Translations under genes and position numbers: made by a program
DNA from: Gammaproteobacteria bacterium
GTDB lineage: Bacteria > Pseudomonadota > Gammaproteobacteria > Chromatiales > Chromatiaceae
Direction: 5' to 3'
DNA length: 56,871 bases
NCBI GenBank assembly: GCA_018812525.1
Contig: JAHJDE010000085.1
Span: 1-56,871, forward strand
The notes under the pieces: generated by a model
Seen by the model: the letters and a program-made list of their open reading frames with translations, nothing else
Database searches by the model: none
What the model was told of the DNA's origin: nothing
Shown: in pieces, positions 27,447 through 37,000 of the stretch
Layout of the letters: each line of letters starts with the position of its first letter
Numbering within the stretch: the stretch's first letter is position 1

Positions 27447-30087
27447 TAAGCCCCGGCCCCGCCCCTTGGTCGAGGGCGTGACCGAGCGATTGCGGGAACC
27501 CTCCTCCGGCCTGGCCCGCTACCGGGAGATCCTGAAACAGGGGGCGCGGGCGATGCGGGAGCGCTTCGATCTGGGCGAGCCCGCCGAGACCCTGGTGCGG
27601 GCCCGCGCCCAATTGATCGATGAGATCCTGACCGCCGCCTGGGGTAGCCACCTGGACATGACCACCGGCATCGCCCTGGTCGCGGTGGGCGGTTATGGAC
27701 GCGGCGAACTCCACCCCGCTTCCGATATCGACCTGATGATCCTCCTGGAGAGCGAGGATGAGGACACCGCCGAACGCACCGGGACCCTCCTCACCTTCTT
27801 CTGGGATATCGGTCTGGAGGTGGGCCACAGCGTCCGCACCCTCGGCCAATGCGTCGAAGAGGCCAGCAAGGACATCACCGTGGCCACCAACCTCATGGAG
27901 GCGCGCTTCCTGACGGGCGACCGGGAGCTGTTCGAGGCCATGCGCGCCGCCACCGCGCCGGACCGTATCTGGCCCAGCGACGAATTCTTCGCCGCCAAGT
28001 GCGAGGAACAGCGGGCGCGCTACCAAAAATTCGGCGACACCTCCTACAACCTGGAACCCAATATCAAGGAAGGCCCTGGCGGGCTGCGCGACATCCAGGT
28101 CATCGGTTGGGTAGCGAAACGCCACTACGGCGCCGAGACCATGTTCGGCCTGGTCGAGCACGGCTTTCTGACGGAGAAGGAGTACGGCTCCCTGATGGAG
28201 GGCCAGCAACTCCTCTGGTGCATCCGCTTCGCCCTGCACCTGTTCACAGGCCGGCGCGAGGACCGGCTCCTGTTCGATTACCAGCGCACCCTGGCGGGTG
28301 AGTTCGGCTACCTGGACCAGGACAACAACCTGGCCGTCGAGCAGTTCATGCAGCGCTACTACCGCACCATCATGGAGCTGAATCGGCTCAACGAGATGCT
28401 GCTGCAACACTTCCAGGAGGCCATCATCCTCCACACCGAGAGCTGCGACCCGGAGCCCATCAACCCCCGCTTCCACTCGTGCAGCGGCTATCTGGAGGCG
28501 GTCGACGAGCGCGTCTTCCGCCGCCAGAGCTTCGCCCTGCTGGAACTCTTCCTGGTGATGGCCCAACACCCCGAGCTAAAGGGGGTGCGCGCCAGCACCA
28601 TCCGCCAGATCCGGGCTCACCGCCACCTGATCGACGACAAATTCCGCAACGACCTGAGCAACCGCGCCCTCTTCATGGAGATCCTGCGCCAGCCGAGGGG
28701 CATCACCCACGAGCTGCGGCGCATGAACCGCTATGGGGTCCTGGCCGCCTATATCCCCCTGTTCGAGAACATCGTCGGGCGCATGCAGTACGACCTCTTC
28801 CACATCTTTACCGTGGACGAGCACACCCTGTTCGTGGTGCGCAACCTGCGGCGCTTCTTCTCCCCCGACCATCGCCACGAATTCCCCCTGTGCAGCGATA
28901 TCATCCGTAGCATCCCCAAACCCGAGTTGCTCTATCTGGCCGGTCTCTTTCACGATATCGCCAAGGGACGCGGTGGCGACCACTCGGAACTGGGCGCCCT
29001 GGACGCCGCCGATTTTTGTCGCCACCACCAACTCAGCAACCACGACAGCAATCTCGTCGCCTGGCTGGTGCGGCAACACCTGCTCATGTCCCTGACCGTC
29101 CAGCGCAAGGACATCAGCGACCCCGAGGTCATCCAGGAATTTGCCGATAAAGTCGCTGACCTGAATCGACTCGACTACCTCTTCCTGCTCACCGTGGCCG
29201 ACAACCACGCCACCAATCCCAAGCGTTGGAGCAACTGGAAATACACCCTGCTCTCCGAGCTCTATGGCGCCGCCCGGCGCGCCTTGCAGCGCGGCCTGGA
29301 AAATCCCCAGGCCCAGGACGAGGTCATCGAGGAACAGCGGAAACAGGCCCTGGAAGAGCTGAAGCAACAGGGGGACATCCCGCCATCCCAGATCGCGGCC
29401 CTCTGGTCCAGCATCGCCCCCGACTACTTCCTGCACAATCAACCGGAACGGATCGCCCGCCAGACAGCGGCCGTGCTCGCCACCACGCCGGAACACCTGC
29501 CCCTGGTGACCATCATGGGCGCCACGGTGCGCGGCTGTTCCGAGATCTTCGTCTATTCCCCCCGACGCAAGGGGATCTTCGCCAACAGCACCGGCATGCT
29601 CGACCGATTGGGGCTGAACATCGTCGATGCCCGCATTCAGACCACTACCGACGGCTATACACTGAACAGCTATCTGGTGCTCGAAGAGGACGGCCAGCCG
29701 ATCGCCGATCTGCGGCGCAAAGAGGAGGTCATTGAAACCCTGCGCCACGGCATCGAGCACCCGGAAGTGGTCAACCTGCAAGCCACCCGGCGCTTGGCGC
29801 GGCAGCTCCGGCACTTCGAGATCGGCACCCGGATCGATATCACCCGGGACATCCACCACGAACGCTCGATCCTGCGCATAACCACCAGCGACCGGCCGGG
29901 CCTGCTGGCCCGCATCAGTCTGGCCCTCTCGGACTGCGATATTCGTCTGCTGAATGCCAAGATCGCCACCCTGGGCGAAATGGCCGAAGACATCTTCTTT
30001 ATCGGGAGCCGCGACGGGGGCGGCTATCTGGACGAACCGCTGGCGGAGCGCCTGAAGGCGGCGTTGAGGAAGAGGCTTGAGGCTTGA
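27433..30087 (+). CDS. glnD: PII uridylyltransferase / uridylyl-removing enzyme
   Basis: GlnD senses glutamine and uridylylates or deuridylylates PII. The 884-residue protein shows the nucleotidyltransferase motif GGYGRGELHPASDIDLMIL near residue 80, a GlnD-type linker, the HD motif in LAGLFHDIAKGRGGDHSE, and two C-terminal ACT domains (for example LRITTSDRPGLLARIS). All domains are intact. It overlaps map. The last codons merge into a gaggctt tandem repeat, so the C-terminus may have been extended or altered by it. Confidence 0.97.
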   Translation: MGPPSKPRPRPLVEGVTERLREPSSGLARYREILKQGARAMRERFDLGEPAETLVRARAQLIDEILTAAWGSHLDMTTGIALVAVGGYGRGELHPASDIDLMILLESEDEDTAERTGTLLTFFWDIGLEVGHSVRTLGQCVEEASKDITVATNLMEARFLTGDRELFEAMRAATAPDRIWPSDEFFAAKCEEQRARYQKFGDTSYNLEPNIKEGPGGLRDIQVIGWVAKRHYGAETMFGLVEHGFLTEKEYGSLMEGQQLLWCIRFALHLFTGRREDRLLFDYQRTLAGEFGYLDQDNNLAVEQFMQRYYRTIMELNRLNEMLLQHFQEAIILHTESCDPEPINPRFHSCSGYLEAVDERVFRRQSFALLELFLVMAQHPELKGVRASTIRQIRAHRHLIDDKFRNDLSNRALFMEILRQPRGITHELRRMNRYGVLAAYIPLFENIVGRMQYDLFHIFTVDEHTLFVVRNLRRFFSPDHRHEFPLCSDIIRSIPKPELLYLAGLFHDIAKGRGGDHSELGALDAADFCRHHQLSNHDSNLVAWLVRQHLLMSLTVQRKDISDPEVIQEFADKVADLNRLDYLFLLTVADNHATNPKRWSNWKYTLLSELYGAARRALQRGLENPQAQDEVIEEQRKQALEELKQQGDIPPSQIAALWSSIAPDYFLHNQPERIARQTAAVLATTPEHLPLVTIMGATVRGCSEIFVYSPRRKGIFANSTGMLDRLGLNIVDARIQTTTDGYTLNSYLVLEEDGQPIADLRRKEEVIETLRHGIEHPEVVNLQATRRLARQLRHFEIGTRIDITRDIHHERSILRITTSDRPGLLARISLALSDCDIRLLNAKIATLGEMAEDIFFIGSRDGGGYLDEPLAERLKAALRKRLEA

Positions 30088-30138
30088 GGCTTGAGGCTTG
30101 AGGCAAAAACTACAGCCTCAAGCCTATAGCCTCAAGTC
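30070..30138. repeat. gaggctt tandem array with inverted partner
   Basis: Three to four gaggctt units begin inside the glnD C-terminal codons and face inverted gcctcaagcc units that reach the stop of the opposite gene. The array can form a hairpin between the two convergent genes. A sister array lies at 10782-10846. Confidence 0.7.
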
Positions 30139-30320
30139 TATTTGTTGGTATTGATGCCCAACAGGGGATAGAAGGGGCAGAAATTGATCAGCCCGGTGAC
30201 TAGGGGCACTACGCCGATGTAGCCCCAGATGGGCAGATAGCCCAGCGCAGTCGCCGCAATCAGCACCACGCCAACCACTATCCGCAGGATTCGATCGATA
30301 CCGCCAACATTCTTCTGCAT
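30138..30320 (-). CDS. DUF2892-type inner membrane protein, 60 aa
   Basis: This small protein starts MQKNVGGIDRILRIVVGVVL and has two hydrophobic segments joined by a glycine-rich turn (about residues 10-28 and 33-52), then FCPFYPLLGINT. These are features of the DUF2892/YgaP-type membrane domain, often linked to rhodanese or thiol-sulfur genes. An agaggt ribosome binding site precedes the ATG. It lies downstream of a Crp/Fnr regulator in the same orientation, a pairing I recall as recurrent, so the regulator may control it. No function is proven. Confidence 0.75.
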   Translation of the reverse strand: MQKNVGGIDRILRIVVGVVLIAATALGYLPIWGYIGVVPLVTGLINFCPFYPLLGINTNK

Positions 30321-30396
30321 AGTCTTACCTCTCAGGGGATGGGGGAAACACAGGACAATGGTAGTGCAGCTTGCAGCAGGCTGTAAGTAACAATAT

Positions 30397-30588
30397 CACC
30401 GGTAACTATTCAGGTCGACCGGCTTTTTGGGCGATCTGAATGGTTACTCCACAGCTTTTGGGGTTTCCGTCCTTTGGTCCGTAAACGGCACATCCCTGTA
30501 CCACTCCTCCACAGGGGAGAAGTCTTACTCTCCCCTTTGGTCGCCCCAAAAAATCGCATTTTTTGGGGTGATCTGAATAGTTACTATC
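30397..30588 (-). repeat. Nested multi-hairpin repeat with CARGGAUG loop
   Basis: Outer arms gtaactattcag (30397) and ctgaatagttac (30576) enclose at least four hairpins. One, on the minus strand, is ggtac-AGGGAT-gtgcc; with its flank it matches the CsrA consensus RUACARGGAUGU at all 12 positions. Several other GGA triplets follow. Another hairpin (cccc-aaaaaat-cgc) shares its core with hairpin 4 of the five-hairpin element. It fills the gap upstream of the DUF2892 gene. Confidence 0.75.
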
Positions 30589-30612
30589 ACCGTAACAAAA
30601 CACCCTGGCCCC

Positions 30613-31290
30613 TTACCGGACCAATCCCCGCAGGGCGTCACGATCGCGCAACAGGATCTGCCCCCGCTTCAGTTCAAGCCAGCCGTGACGCTCGAACTCC
30701 TTCAGCAACCGGCTCACCACCTCGCGCGCCGTGCCCAGCTCCCTGGCCAGATTCTGGTGAGTGATCTCGATTATCTCGGAATGAATCGCCATCCGGTCCA
30801 GGGTCGCGGCCAAGCGCCCGTCCATGCGGCCGAAGGCGATGGCATCGATCAACATCACAAGCCCAGCGATGCGCTCGCCAAAGAGGGCAAAGACAAATTC
30901 CCGAAACTGCTCCGAATTCGCCAAAAGCTGCTGAAACAGTGCCTTCGGCACAACCACCGCCCGCACCTCGGTCTCCGCGATCCCCTCGGCGCTGTAACTC
31001 TCCCCCGCCAGGAGACAGGAGGTGGTCAGGACACAGGACTGGCCCGCCTCCACCCGATAGAGAACGATCTCCCGCCCCGATTCCGAGAGCTTCTGCACCC
31101 GGACGGAACCCTCCAGGACCAGCAGATAGTTCTGGCAGCCCCCGCCCTCCTGAAAGACCACCGATCCGGCCGGCACCGTCACCAAGACAGCCCCCTGAAC
31201 CAGTTGCAGGCGCAGAGGCTCATTCAGTTTGCTCAAGGCGGGAAAGGCATCAACCCAATCGGAATGTTCCATTATCTGGCTAACGATCAT
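30613..31290 (-). CDS. Crp/Fnr-family transcriptional regulator
   Basis: The 225-residue protein has an N-terminal cyclic-nucleotide-binding fold (GSVVFQEGGGCQNYLLVLEGSVRVQ split by turns) and a C-terminal winged helix with ITHQNLARELGTAREVVSR as the recognition helix region. There is no N-terminal four-cysteine cluster, so it is not an oxygen-sensing FNR. Cysteines at CQN, SCVLTTSC could be redox or ligand residues. It precedes the DUF2892 gene across a repeat array and is likely its regulator by context. The ligand is unknown. Confidence 0.85.
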   Translation of the reverse strand: MIVSQIMEHSDWVDAFPALSKLNEPLRLQLVQGAVLVTVPAGSVVFQEGGGCQNYLLVLEGSVRVQKLSESGREIVLYRVEAGQSCVLTTSCLLAGESYSAEGIAETEVRAVVVPKALFQQLLANSEQFREFVFALFGERIAGLVMLIDAIAFGRMDGRLAATLDRMAIHSEIIEITHQNLARELGTAREVVSRLLKEFERHGWLELKRGQILLRDRDALRGLVR

Positions 31291-31360
31291 GGGGAGAGTC
31301 GAACCACCCCGAAAGATGAAAATGTCGCCTCAATCATGATCATAAAAAGGTACAAACGAC

Positions 31361-31393
31361 GAAAGGCCATCCCTGGGGATGACCTTTCGCAAG
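31361..31393 (-). terminator. rplS operon terminator
   Basis: On the minus strand a 13-bp near-perfect hairpin (gaaaggtcatccc/gggatggcctttc) is followed by a T-rich run ending in cctttttat. It lies about 40 bp beyond rplS and ends the rpsP-rimM-trmD-rplS transcript. The sequence CAGGGATGG occurs at its apex, which may be coincidence. Confidence 0.75.
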
Positions 31394-31432
31394 GGTCAGG
31401 AAAGACAGCCGCAAGACGCGGCCGGCCGATCC

Positions 31433-31777
31433 TTAGACCTTTTCCTTGATGCGGGCGGCCTTGCCGGTCAGGCCACGCAGGTAGTAGAGCTTGGCGCGAC
31501 GGACATCCCCACGGCGCACCACCTTGATATCGGCGATGCTGGGGCTGTAGGTCTGGAAGACGCGCTCGACACCCTCGCCATGGGAGATCTTGCGCACGGT
31601 AAAGGCGGAGTTCAGGCCGCGGTTGCGCTTGGCGATGACGACGCCCTCGAAGGCCTGGAGGCGCTCGCGGGTACCTTCCTTTACCTTCACCTGTACGGTG
31701 ATGGTGTCGCCGGGACTGAAGTCGGGAACCTCGCGGCCCATCTGCTCGGCGTCGAGTTGCTGAATGATATTGCTCAT
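31433..31777 (-). CDS. rplS: 50S ribosomal protein L19
   Basis: L19 lies at the 30S-50S interface. The 114-residue product starts [13 protein letters not shown] and contains [20 protein letters not shown] and the C-terminal [20 protein letters not shown], all family-typical. An AGGAG ribosome binding site is present nine bases before the ATG. The leader is almost entirely a diverged five-hairpin element. Confidence 0.98.
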   Translation of the reverse strand: MSNIIQQLDAEQMGREVPDFSPGDTITVQVKVKEGTRERLQAFEGVVIAKRNRGLNSAFTVRKISHGEGVERVFQTYSPSIADIKVVRRGDVRRAKLYYLRGLTGKAARIKEKV

Positions 31778-31808
31778 GACCCTATGCTCCTGATATTCAA
31801 TTTAGATA

Positions 31809-31954
31809 CTTGCAACCTTGCCATCCGGGCAAGGCCGCAAGACGAAAACCGAAAATGCGATTTCCGGTTTTCTTCATTTTCCAATGACTTATCGCCATTG
31901 GAAAATGGCGGGTCATCCCTGACCCGCGAGGCGCTTGCATATCGCAAACGCCTC
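31809..31954 (-). repeat. Five-hairpin repeat, copy E (diverged, rplS leader)
   Basis: The same five hairpins occupy the trmD-rplS gap in the direction of transcription, but about eight base pairs have changed at both partners and one pair has been added (hairpin 3). Five remaining mismatched pairs are all G-U on the operon strand. The hairpin 2 loop stays C-AGGGAU-G and the hairpin 5 loop CGGAU. The outer arm starts inside the trmD stop codon. Hairpin 5 ends 31 nt before rplS. Confidence 0.88.
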
Positions 31955-32699
31955 AATTGCCGGCATCGAGTCCGGCGATAAAATCGTCTAACAAAACCTT
32001 CTCTTCGTCGCTCAACTGGCGCCCCGCCAAGAGGTCGGGCCGCCGGAGCCAGGTCCTTCCGAGCGACTGCCGCAACCGCCAGCGCCGTATGGCCTCGTGG
32101 TTGCCGCTCAACAATACGGGCGGCACGTGCCGGCCCTCGTAAACCTCGGGCCGCGTATAGTGCGGGCAATCCAACAGGCCGTCCATATAGGAATCCTGCT
32201 GCGCCGAGGCCTCGGCCCCCAACACCCCCGGCAAGAGCCGGATCACCGCGTCCATGATCACCATGGCGGCCGGTTCGCCGCCGCTGAGGACATAGTCGCC
32301 GATGGACCACTCCTCATCGACACAGCACTCGACCAGCCGCTCGTCGATCCCTTCGTAACGGCCGGCCAGTATGATCAGGCCGGGACGTTGCGCCAATTCG
32401 AGGGCCGCTGCCTGATCGAAGCGGCGGCCCTGGGGGCTCATATAGAGCACCAGGGTCCCCGGTGCGGCCGCGCATCGGGCATCTTCGATGGCCTGGCGCA
32501 GGGGCCCGGGCTTCATCAGCATACCGGGACCGCCCCCGTAGGGCCTGTCATCCACCGTGCGATGCACATCATGGGTGTAATCACGCGGGTTCCACCAGGC
32601 CAGGCACGTGATCCCGGCGGTAAAGGACCGGCCGGTGACGCCCTGCCGCGCGAACTCCCGGAACATATCCGGAAACAGCGTGATCAGGTCGAAACGCAT
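31953..32699 (-). CDS. trmD: tRNA (guanine-N1)-methyltransferase
   Basis: TrmD methylates G37 of tRNAs with SAM and prevents +1 frameshifting. The SPOUT-fold protein of 248 residues shows [30 protein letters not shown]-type [13 protein letters not shown], and [11 protein letters not shown]. It starts at an ATG seven bases after rimM. Its stop codon overlaps by two bases the first stem of the downstream repeat. Confidence 0.98.
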   Translation of the reverse strand: MRFDLITLFPDMFREFARQGVTGRSFTAGITCLAWWNPRDYTHDVHRTVDDRPYGGGPGMLMKPGPLRQAIEDARCAAAPGTLVLYMSPQGRRFDQAAALELAQRPGLIILAGRYEGIDERLVECCVDEEWSIGDYVLSGGEPAAMVIMDAVIRLLPGVLGAEASAQQDSYMDGLLDCPHYTRPEVYEGRHVPPVLLSGNHEAIRRWRLRQSLGRTWLRRPDLLAGRQLSDEEKVLLDDFIAGLDAGN

Positions 32700-32706
32700 G
32701 CCGGGC

Positions 32707-33249
32707 TCAGAACTCGGGGTCCCAATCGACCCGCATGCGCCGGGACGCCAGATCCACCTCTCGCACGACCTGGTCGCGGATGAAGGGAATCAACCGTTCC
32801 CGCTCGCCCTTGACCACCATGACATCGTTGGCGCCGGTCTCGAACAGGTGGTCGATATGGCCCAGATCAGCACCGCCGACCGTTTCGACCTGCAATCCCT
32901 CCAGGTCGATCCAGTAATATTCGCCGGGCCTGGACCTGGGCAACTGATCGCGCCTGACCGCAATCTCCACTTGCAGCAATCCCACCGCCTGGTCCCGGTC
33001 ATCAATGCCCACCAGCTTGGCAACGACACCCTTGCCCTGGAGCCGGCCCTCTTCCATCTCGCAAGTCTGCCAGCCGTCCTGCAGCCGCAAGAGCCAAGGG
33101 CGGTACTTCAGGATATTCTGGCGCGGCGAGGTCTCGGAATAGATCTTCACCCAGCCCTTGACACCATAAAGGCCGGTAATCCGGCCAAGAGTGACGGTGT
33201 CGCCGACCTGAGCGCTATCCGGCTCGGGGCCGGAGGCTGTTCCGGCCAT
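32707..33249 (-). CDS. rimM: 16S rRNA processing protein RimM
   Basis: RimM assists 30S head maturation and binds S19. The 180-residue protein has the N-terminal RimM domain ([20 protein letters not shown]) and a PRC-barrel ([18 protein letters not shown], then ANDVMVVKG and IPFIRDQV). ATG 33249 is 11 bases after rpsP. A longer frame upstream lies in rpsP and is rejected. Confidence 0.97.
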   Translation of the reverse strand: MAGTASGPEPDSAQVGDTVTLGRITGLYGVKGWVKIYSETSPRQNILKYRPWLLRLQDGWQTCEMEEGRLQGKGVVAKLVGIDDRDQAVGLLQVEIAVRRDQLPRSRPGEYYWIDLEGLQVETVGGADLGHIDHLFETGANDVMVVKGERERLIPFIRDQVVREVDLASRRMRVDWDPEF

Positions 33250-33260
33250 AACCGCCCCGA

Positions 33261-33524
33261 TCAGGCGGCAGCGCTGGACTGCTGCTTGCGGAAGCCCTTG
33301 AGCAGCCCGGCAACGCGATCGGAGGACTGGGCGCCGGTGCCGATCCAATAATCGACGCGGGCCAGATCCACACTCAGGGGCGTTTCATTGCCCTTGGCCA
33401 CCGGGTTGAAGTAACCCAGGCGCTCGATGCAGCGACCATCGCGCGCGGAGCGCGAGTCGGTAGCCACGATGTGGTAGAAAGGACGCTTCTTGGCGCCGCT
33501 ACGCTGAAGACGAATTGTAACCAT
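33261..33524 (-). CDS. rpsP: 30S ribosomal protein S16
   Basis: S16 is an early assembly protein of the 30S body. The 87-residue product begins [20 protein letters not shown], which is diagnostic, and ends in an Ala/Ser-rich tail. It is the first gene of rpsP-rimM-trmD-rplS. A TAGAAT element upstream on the minus strand (33590-33595) may be the promoter -10; I see no strong -35. Confidence 0.97.
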   Translation of the reverse strand: MVTIRLQRSGAKKRPFYHIVATDSRSARDGRCIERLGYFNPVAKGNETPLSVDLARVDYWIGTGAQSSDRVAGLLKGFRKQQSSAAA

Positions 33525-33648
33525 CTGTCACCCTGTTATGCCAAACTGCCACCGCGGGACGACTTCCCCCGGCCAAAAGTAAACCGCGTATTCTACTGAA
33601 AAAATCGGCGATGGGAAGTCCGAAACGCATTTCAGGGAGCTGGAAGCT

Positions 33649-33696
33649 ACGTAACTATTCAGGTCGACCGGCTTTTTGGCCGATCTGAATGGTTAC
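33649..33696. repeat. gtaactattcaggtcg palindrome
   Basis: The imperfect palindrome has arms gtaactattcaggtcg and cgatctgaatggttac. It is nearly identical to 30397-30445. The two unpaired positions are G-U on the plus strand. Confidence 0.75.
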
Positions 33697-33716
33697 GAAG
33701 CTACAAACATCCCAAT

Positions 33717-33879
33717 CTAGCGAGGCTCCACCTCAGACCGACACGTGAATTACGCAGCCATACCGTAGGAGCGCCTTGCAGGCGCGATTGGGGTGGTGAA
33801 GATCGCGCCTGCAAGGCGCTCCTACGCGTTGCAGCAGAATTTGACTCAAATGCAAAGCATTCCGGCACCCAAGAACCTT
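33717..33879 (+). repeat. 165-bp repeat with palindrome, copy 2
   Basis: This is the second copy of the unit at 12668-12832 in the same orientation, with its palindrome at 33765-33825 identical in arms and loop. The rest of the gap 33525-34082 holds a cgcaaaggacgcaag unit (33949-33980) and a MITE-type end (34031-34055); I see no gene in it. Confidence 0.85.
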
Positions 33880-34082
33880 TAGTTACAGGGTGGGTAAGCG
33901 GAGCGCATTCAGCCTACGAACCATTCATCCTGAAAATCTCTTTTCAGCCGCAAAGGACGCAAGGAACGCCAAGGAAGACAATCTGACGTATTGTCTGTGC
34001 TCCCACCTTCCTGGTCAGGCCAGACGAAGCCTCAGAGGTTTTTTCACAGCCTCTCGGCAGAGATCGCACCGACAAGCCGCCT

Positions 34083-37000
34083 CTACGGGGATGCGCAGTC
34101 GCTGAGAATGAAAGAACGCGCTTCATCGAGGAGGCGGGGCCACTCCCTTTCCGGGACCTCGCCGGCCTGGGCATGGGCAATGGCCCGCATGATCAGACCG
34201 GCCTGTTCGTGGTTGAGGCGGCCCGAAGGGACGGCCTCGATGAAGAGCCAGGCGGGGGCCTCCTCGGTGGCCGGCGGCTTGAGAAGACCGGCCCTGGACG
34301 CCGCGCCGGCCAGCAGCGAGGAAACCAGCAGTTCCAGCCCAGGTGTCTGGCATTGCTGCTCGATCAACAGTTCTGCCGCCGCCAATCGCTCTCGGGCCAG
34401 GGCATTGAGCCGCTCAGCAGGTGAAGGCGCCGCGGTATCCGCCTCGTAAAAACTGGGTCCGGCCTGGACAGGAGACGCAGCGCCCAGGCGCTCCAGGCTG
34501 CGGAGGCTCAGGAGATCGACCAGTGCCACGGTGATGGGCGGGTCGCTTTGTTGAGAGAGGCTGATGGCGGCCGCCTCTGCCTCCTCATCGACCCGATCCA
34601 GCACGGCCAGCAGTCCCCCACCGGACCCCATGATGCGCTTCAGGCGTGGGCCGAAGCTGCGCTGAATCTCCCCGATGAGCTGGGCCAGCGACTGCTCCAG
34701 CGCCCGATCCGGTTCCGGCGCGGGGGCCTTCCCTGCCTCGGCCCCGCCGTCCTCATCCGCTGTAGTGGCGTCCTCGTCCGCCGGAGGAACCTCGTTTCGG
34801 ACGGAGTAGCGGGGTTTCTCCTCCTCCAGATCCTCCAGCAGGACCTCCAGCAGCTTGCGGGAGACGCCCACCACATCCTCACCCCCGTCGGGATTGACCA
34901 CATTGTCGAACAGGGCCTGCTTGTTCCGCACCAGGCCGTAGACCCGTTCCTCATAGGAGTCGCTGGAGACCATCAGGATGATCTGCACGGTCTCCTTCTG
35001 CCCCAGCCGATGGATACGGGCGATGCGCTGTTCCAGCACGGCCGGGTTCCAGGGGATGTCCAGATTGACCAGGACCGAGGCATTTTGCAGATTGAGGCCG
35101 ACCCCGCCGGCATCGGTGGAGATAAAGACCTGCACCCCGTCATCCTCGCGGAAGCGGTCGGTCAGATCGCCGCGCTTTGCCGTGGGCACGCCGCCGTGCA
35201 GCCGGACGCAGCCGAGGCCCATGGCACTCAGGCGCTCCTCGGCCATCTCGGTCATGCGGGTCCATTGGGAGAAGACCACCGCCTTGCGGCCGCCCTGGAG
35301 GCAGAGCTCATCCAACAAATTCTCCAGCTCGTCCAATTTGGGTGCGCCCTGGATTGAATCGTCGATCAGCCCGGCCGCATTGGCGGCCATGCGCGCCTGT
35401 TGCAGGGTCGCCATGAGCCGGTTCTGCTCACCCGGCGTCAGGGGCCGGCGCTTGGAGATGGCGCCGATACTCGCGGCAGCGGAGAGGGCGGCATCGTGCA
35501 ATTCCCGCTGCTTCTCGGTCAGGGGCAGGTCGAGGCGCTGCTGGATGCGTTGCGGCAACTGATCGCTGACCAGACGCCGGTCACGACGCAGCATGACGGG
35601 GGCCAGCCGCCGCCGCAATTCAGAGAGGTTGCGGTAGCCGAGCACCTTGCCCCGGTCGTCGGTGACATGGAAATCGACCAGATACCGCCACAACGGCCCC
35701 AATGCCTTGGGGTCCACCACCTGCATCAGGCTGTAGAGGTCCTCCAGCCGGTTCTCCAGCGGCGTGCCGGAGAGCACGAAGGCGTAGCGGGAGGGGATGA
35801 GCTTTACGGCGGAGGCGATCTTGGTGCGCCAATTCTTGATGCGCTGGGCTTCGTCCAGGATCAGGAGATCGGGACGGAGGTTTTCATTGATCAGAGAGAG
35901 ATCGCGCAATACCAGTTCGTAGTTGATGATGGTGAAGCCGGCCCCGCGGCGGTATTGCGCCGCCCGCGCCTCGGGACCGCCCTGCACCACATTGACCGGC
36001 TGGCCGCTGAAGCGCTCGATCTCCCGCGCCCATTGATGCTTCAGCGAGGCGGGACAGATCACCAGGATGCGTTCGGCGCCGGCGTTGCGTTGCAGCCAAA
36101 CGGCGGCGCTGATCGCCTGGAGGGTCTTGCCGAGACCCATGTCATCGGCCAGCAGCGCCCGGCCATTGGCGGTCAGGAAGGCGACCCCCTCGGCCTGATA
36201 GGGATAGAGACGCACACGGATTCCCGGCAGCCGCCCTCCCGCCGTGCCGATCTGCTCGCCCAATTCCCTGGCCCGCAACCGGCGCGCGGCAGACTCGGCC
36301 AGGTGGTTGACATGGGCGACCACATCCTCGCCCAGATCGAAGTCGTCCCGGTCCCGGACCCGATCGGCGAAACGGAAGAACTCCTCCGGCAGGCGGCCGC
36401 GAAACCGGCCGGTTTCATCGAAATACTCGTCCAACAGGGTATCCAGCCCCGGCGGCAGCGGATCGCTCCGGTGCAGCAGGATGGCGGGGGCCTCCTCCAC
36501 CTCCCAGGAGAGATGGGCATAGGGATAAGGCGTGGACTGGGCGCTCAGTCGGGCGAAATCGGGCCGCTTGCCCAGCTTGTGCAGCACCGCCTCGATATGC
36601 TTGCAGGTACCGAGCTGGTTGTGGGCGAAGTCGGGACAGGTGCAGTAGTTGGCCCGCTTCCGCAGGGAGCGGATGTGGACCTGATAGCTGCGCGGGAAAT
36701 GGGAGGCCGACTTGACCGACTGGGTGTGCCAGAGTCCGAAGACATCCCCGGCGCCGATCTTCTCCACCTGCACCTCGGTCCGCCCCCGCTGCGCCCGTTC
36801 CTCCAGGGCGAGGCCGACCGCGTCGGCGAGGGTCGCCCCCTCGGAGGCACGCGCCCCATAGGCGAACAGGACCGCCACCCCATGACGGCAGACCGGGCCC
36901 TCAGCGCCGCAGGGGCAATCCGCCACCAGATTGCCGTCGCTGTCATAACTGAGCATGACGACATAGGGCTCCTCGTCATCCAGATCCTCCACGCTGGCGC

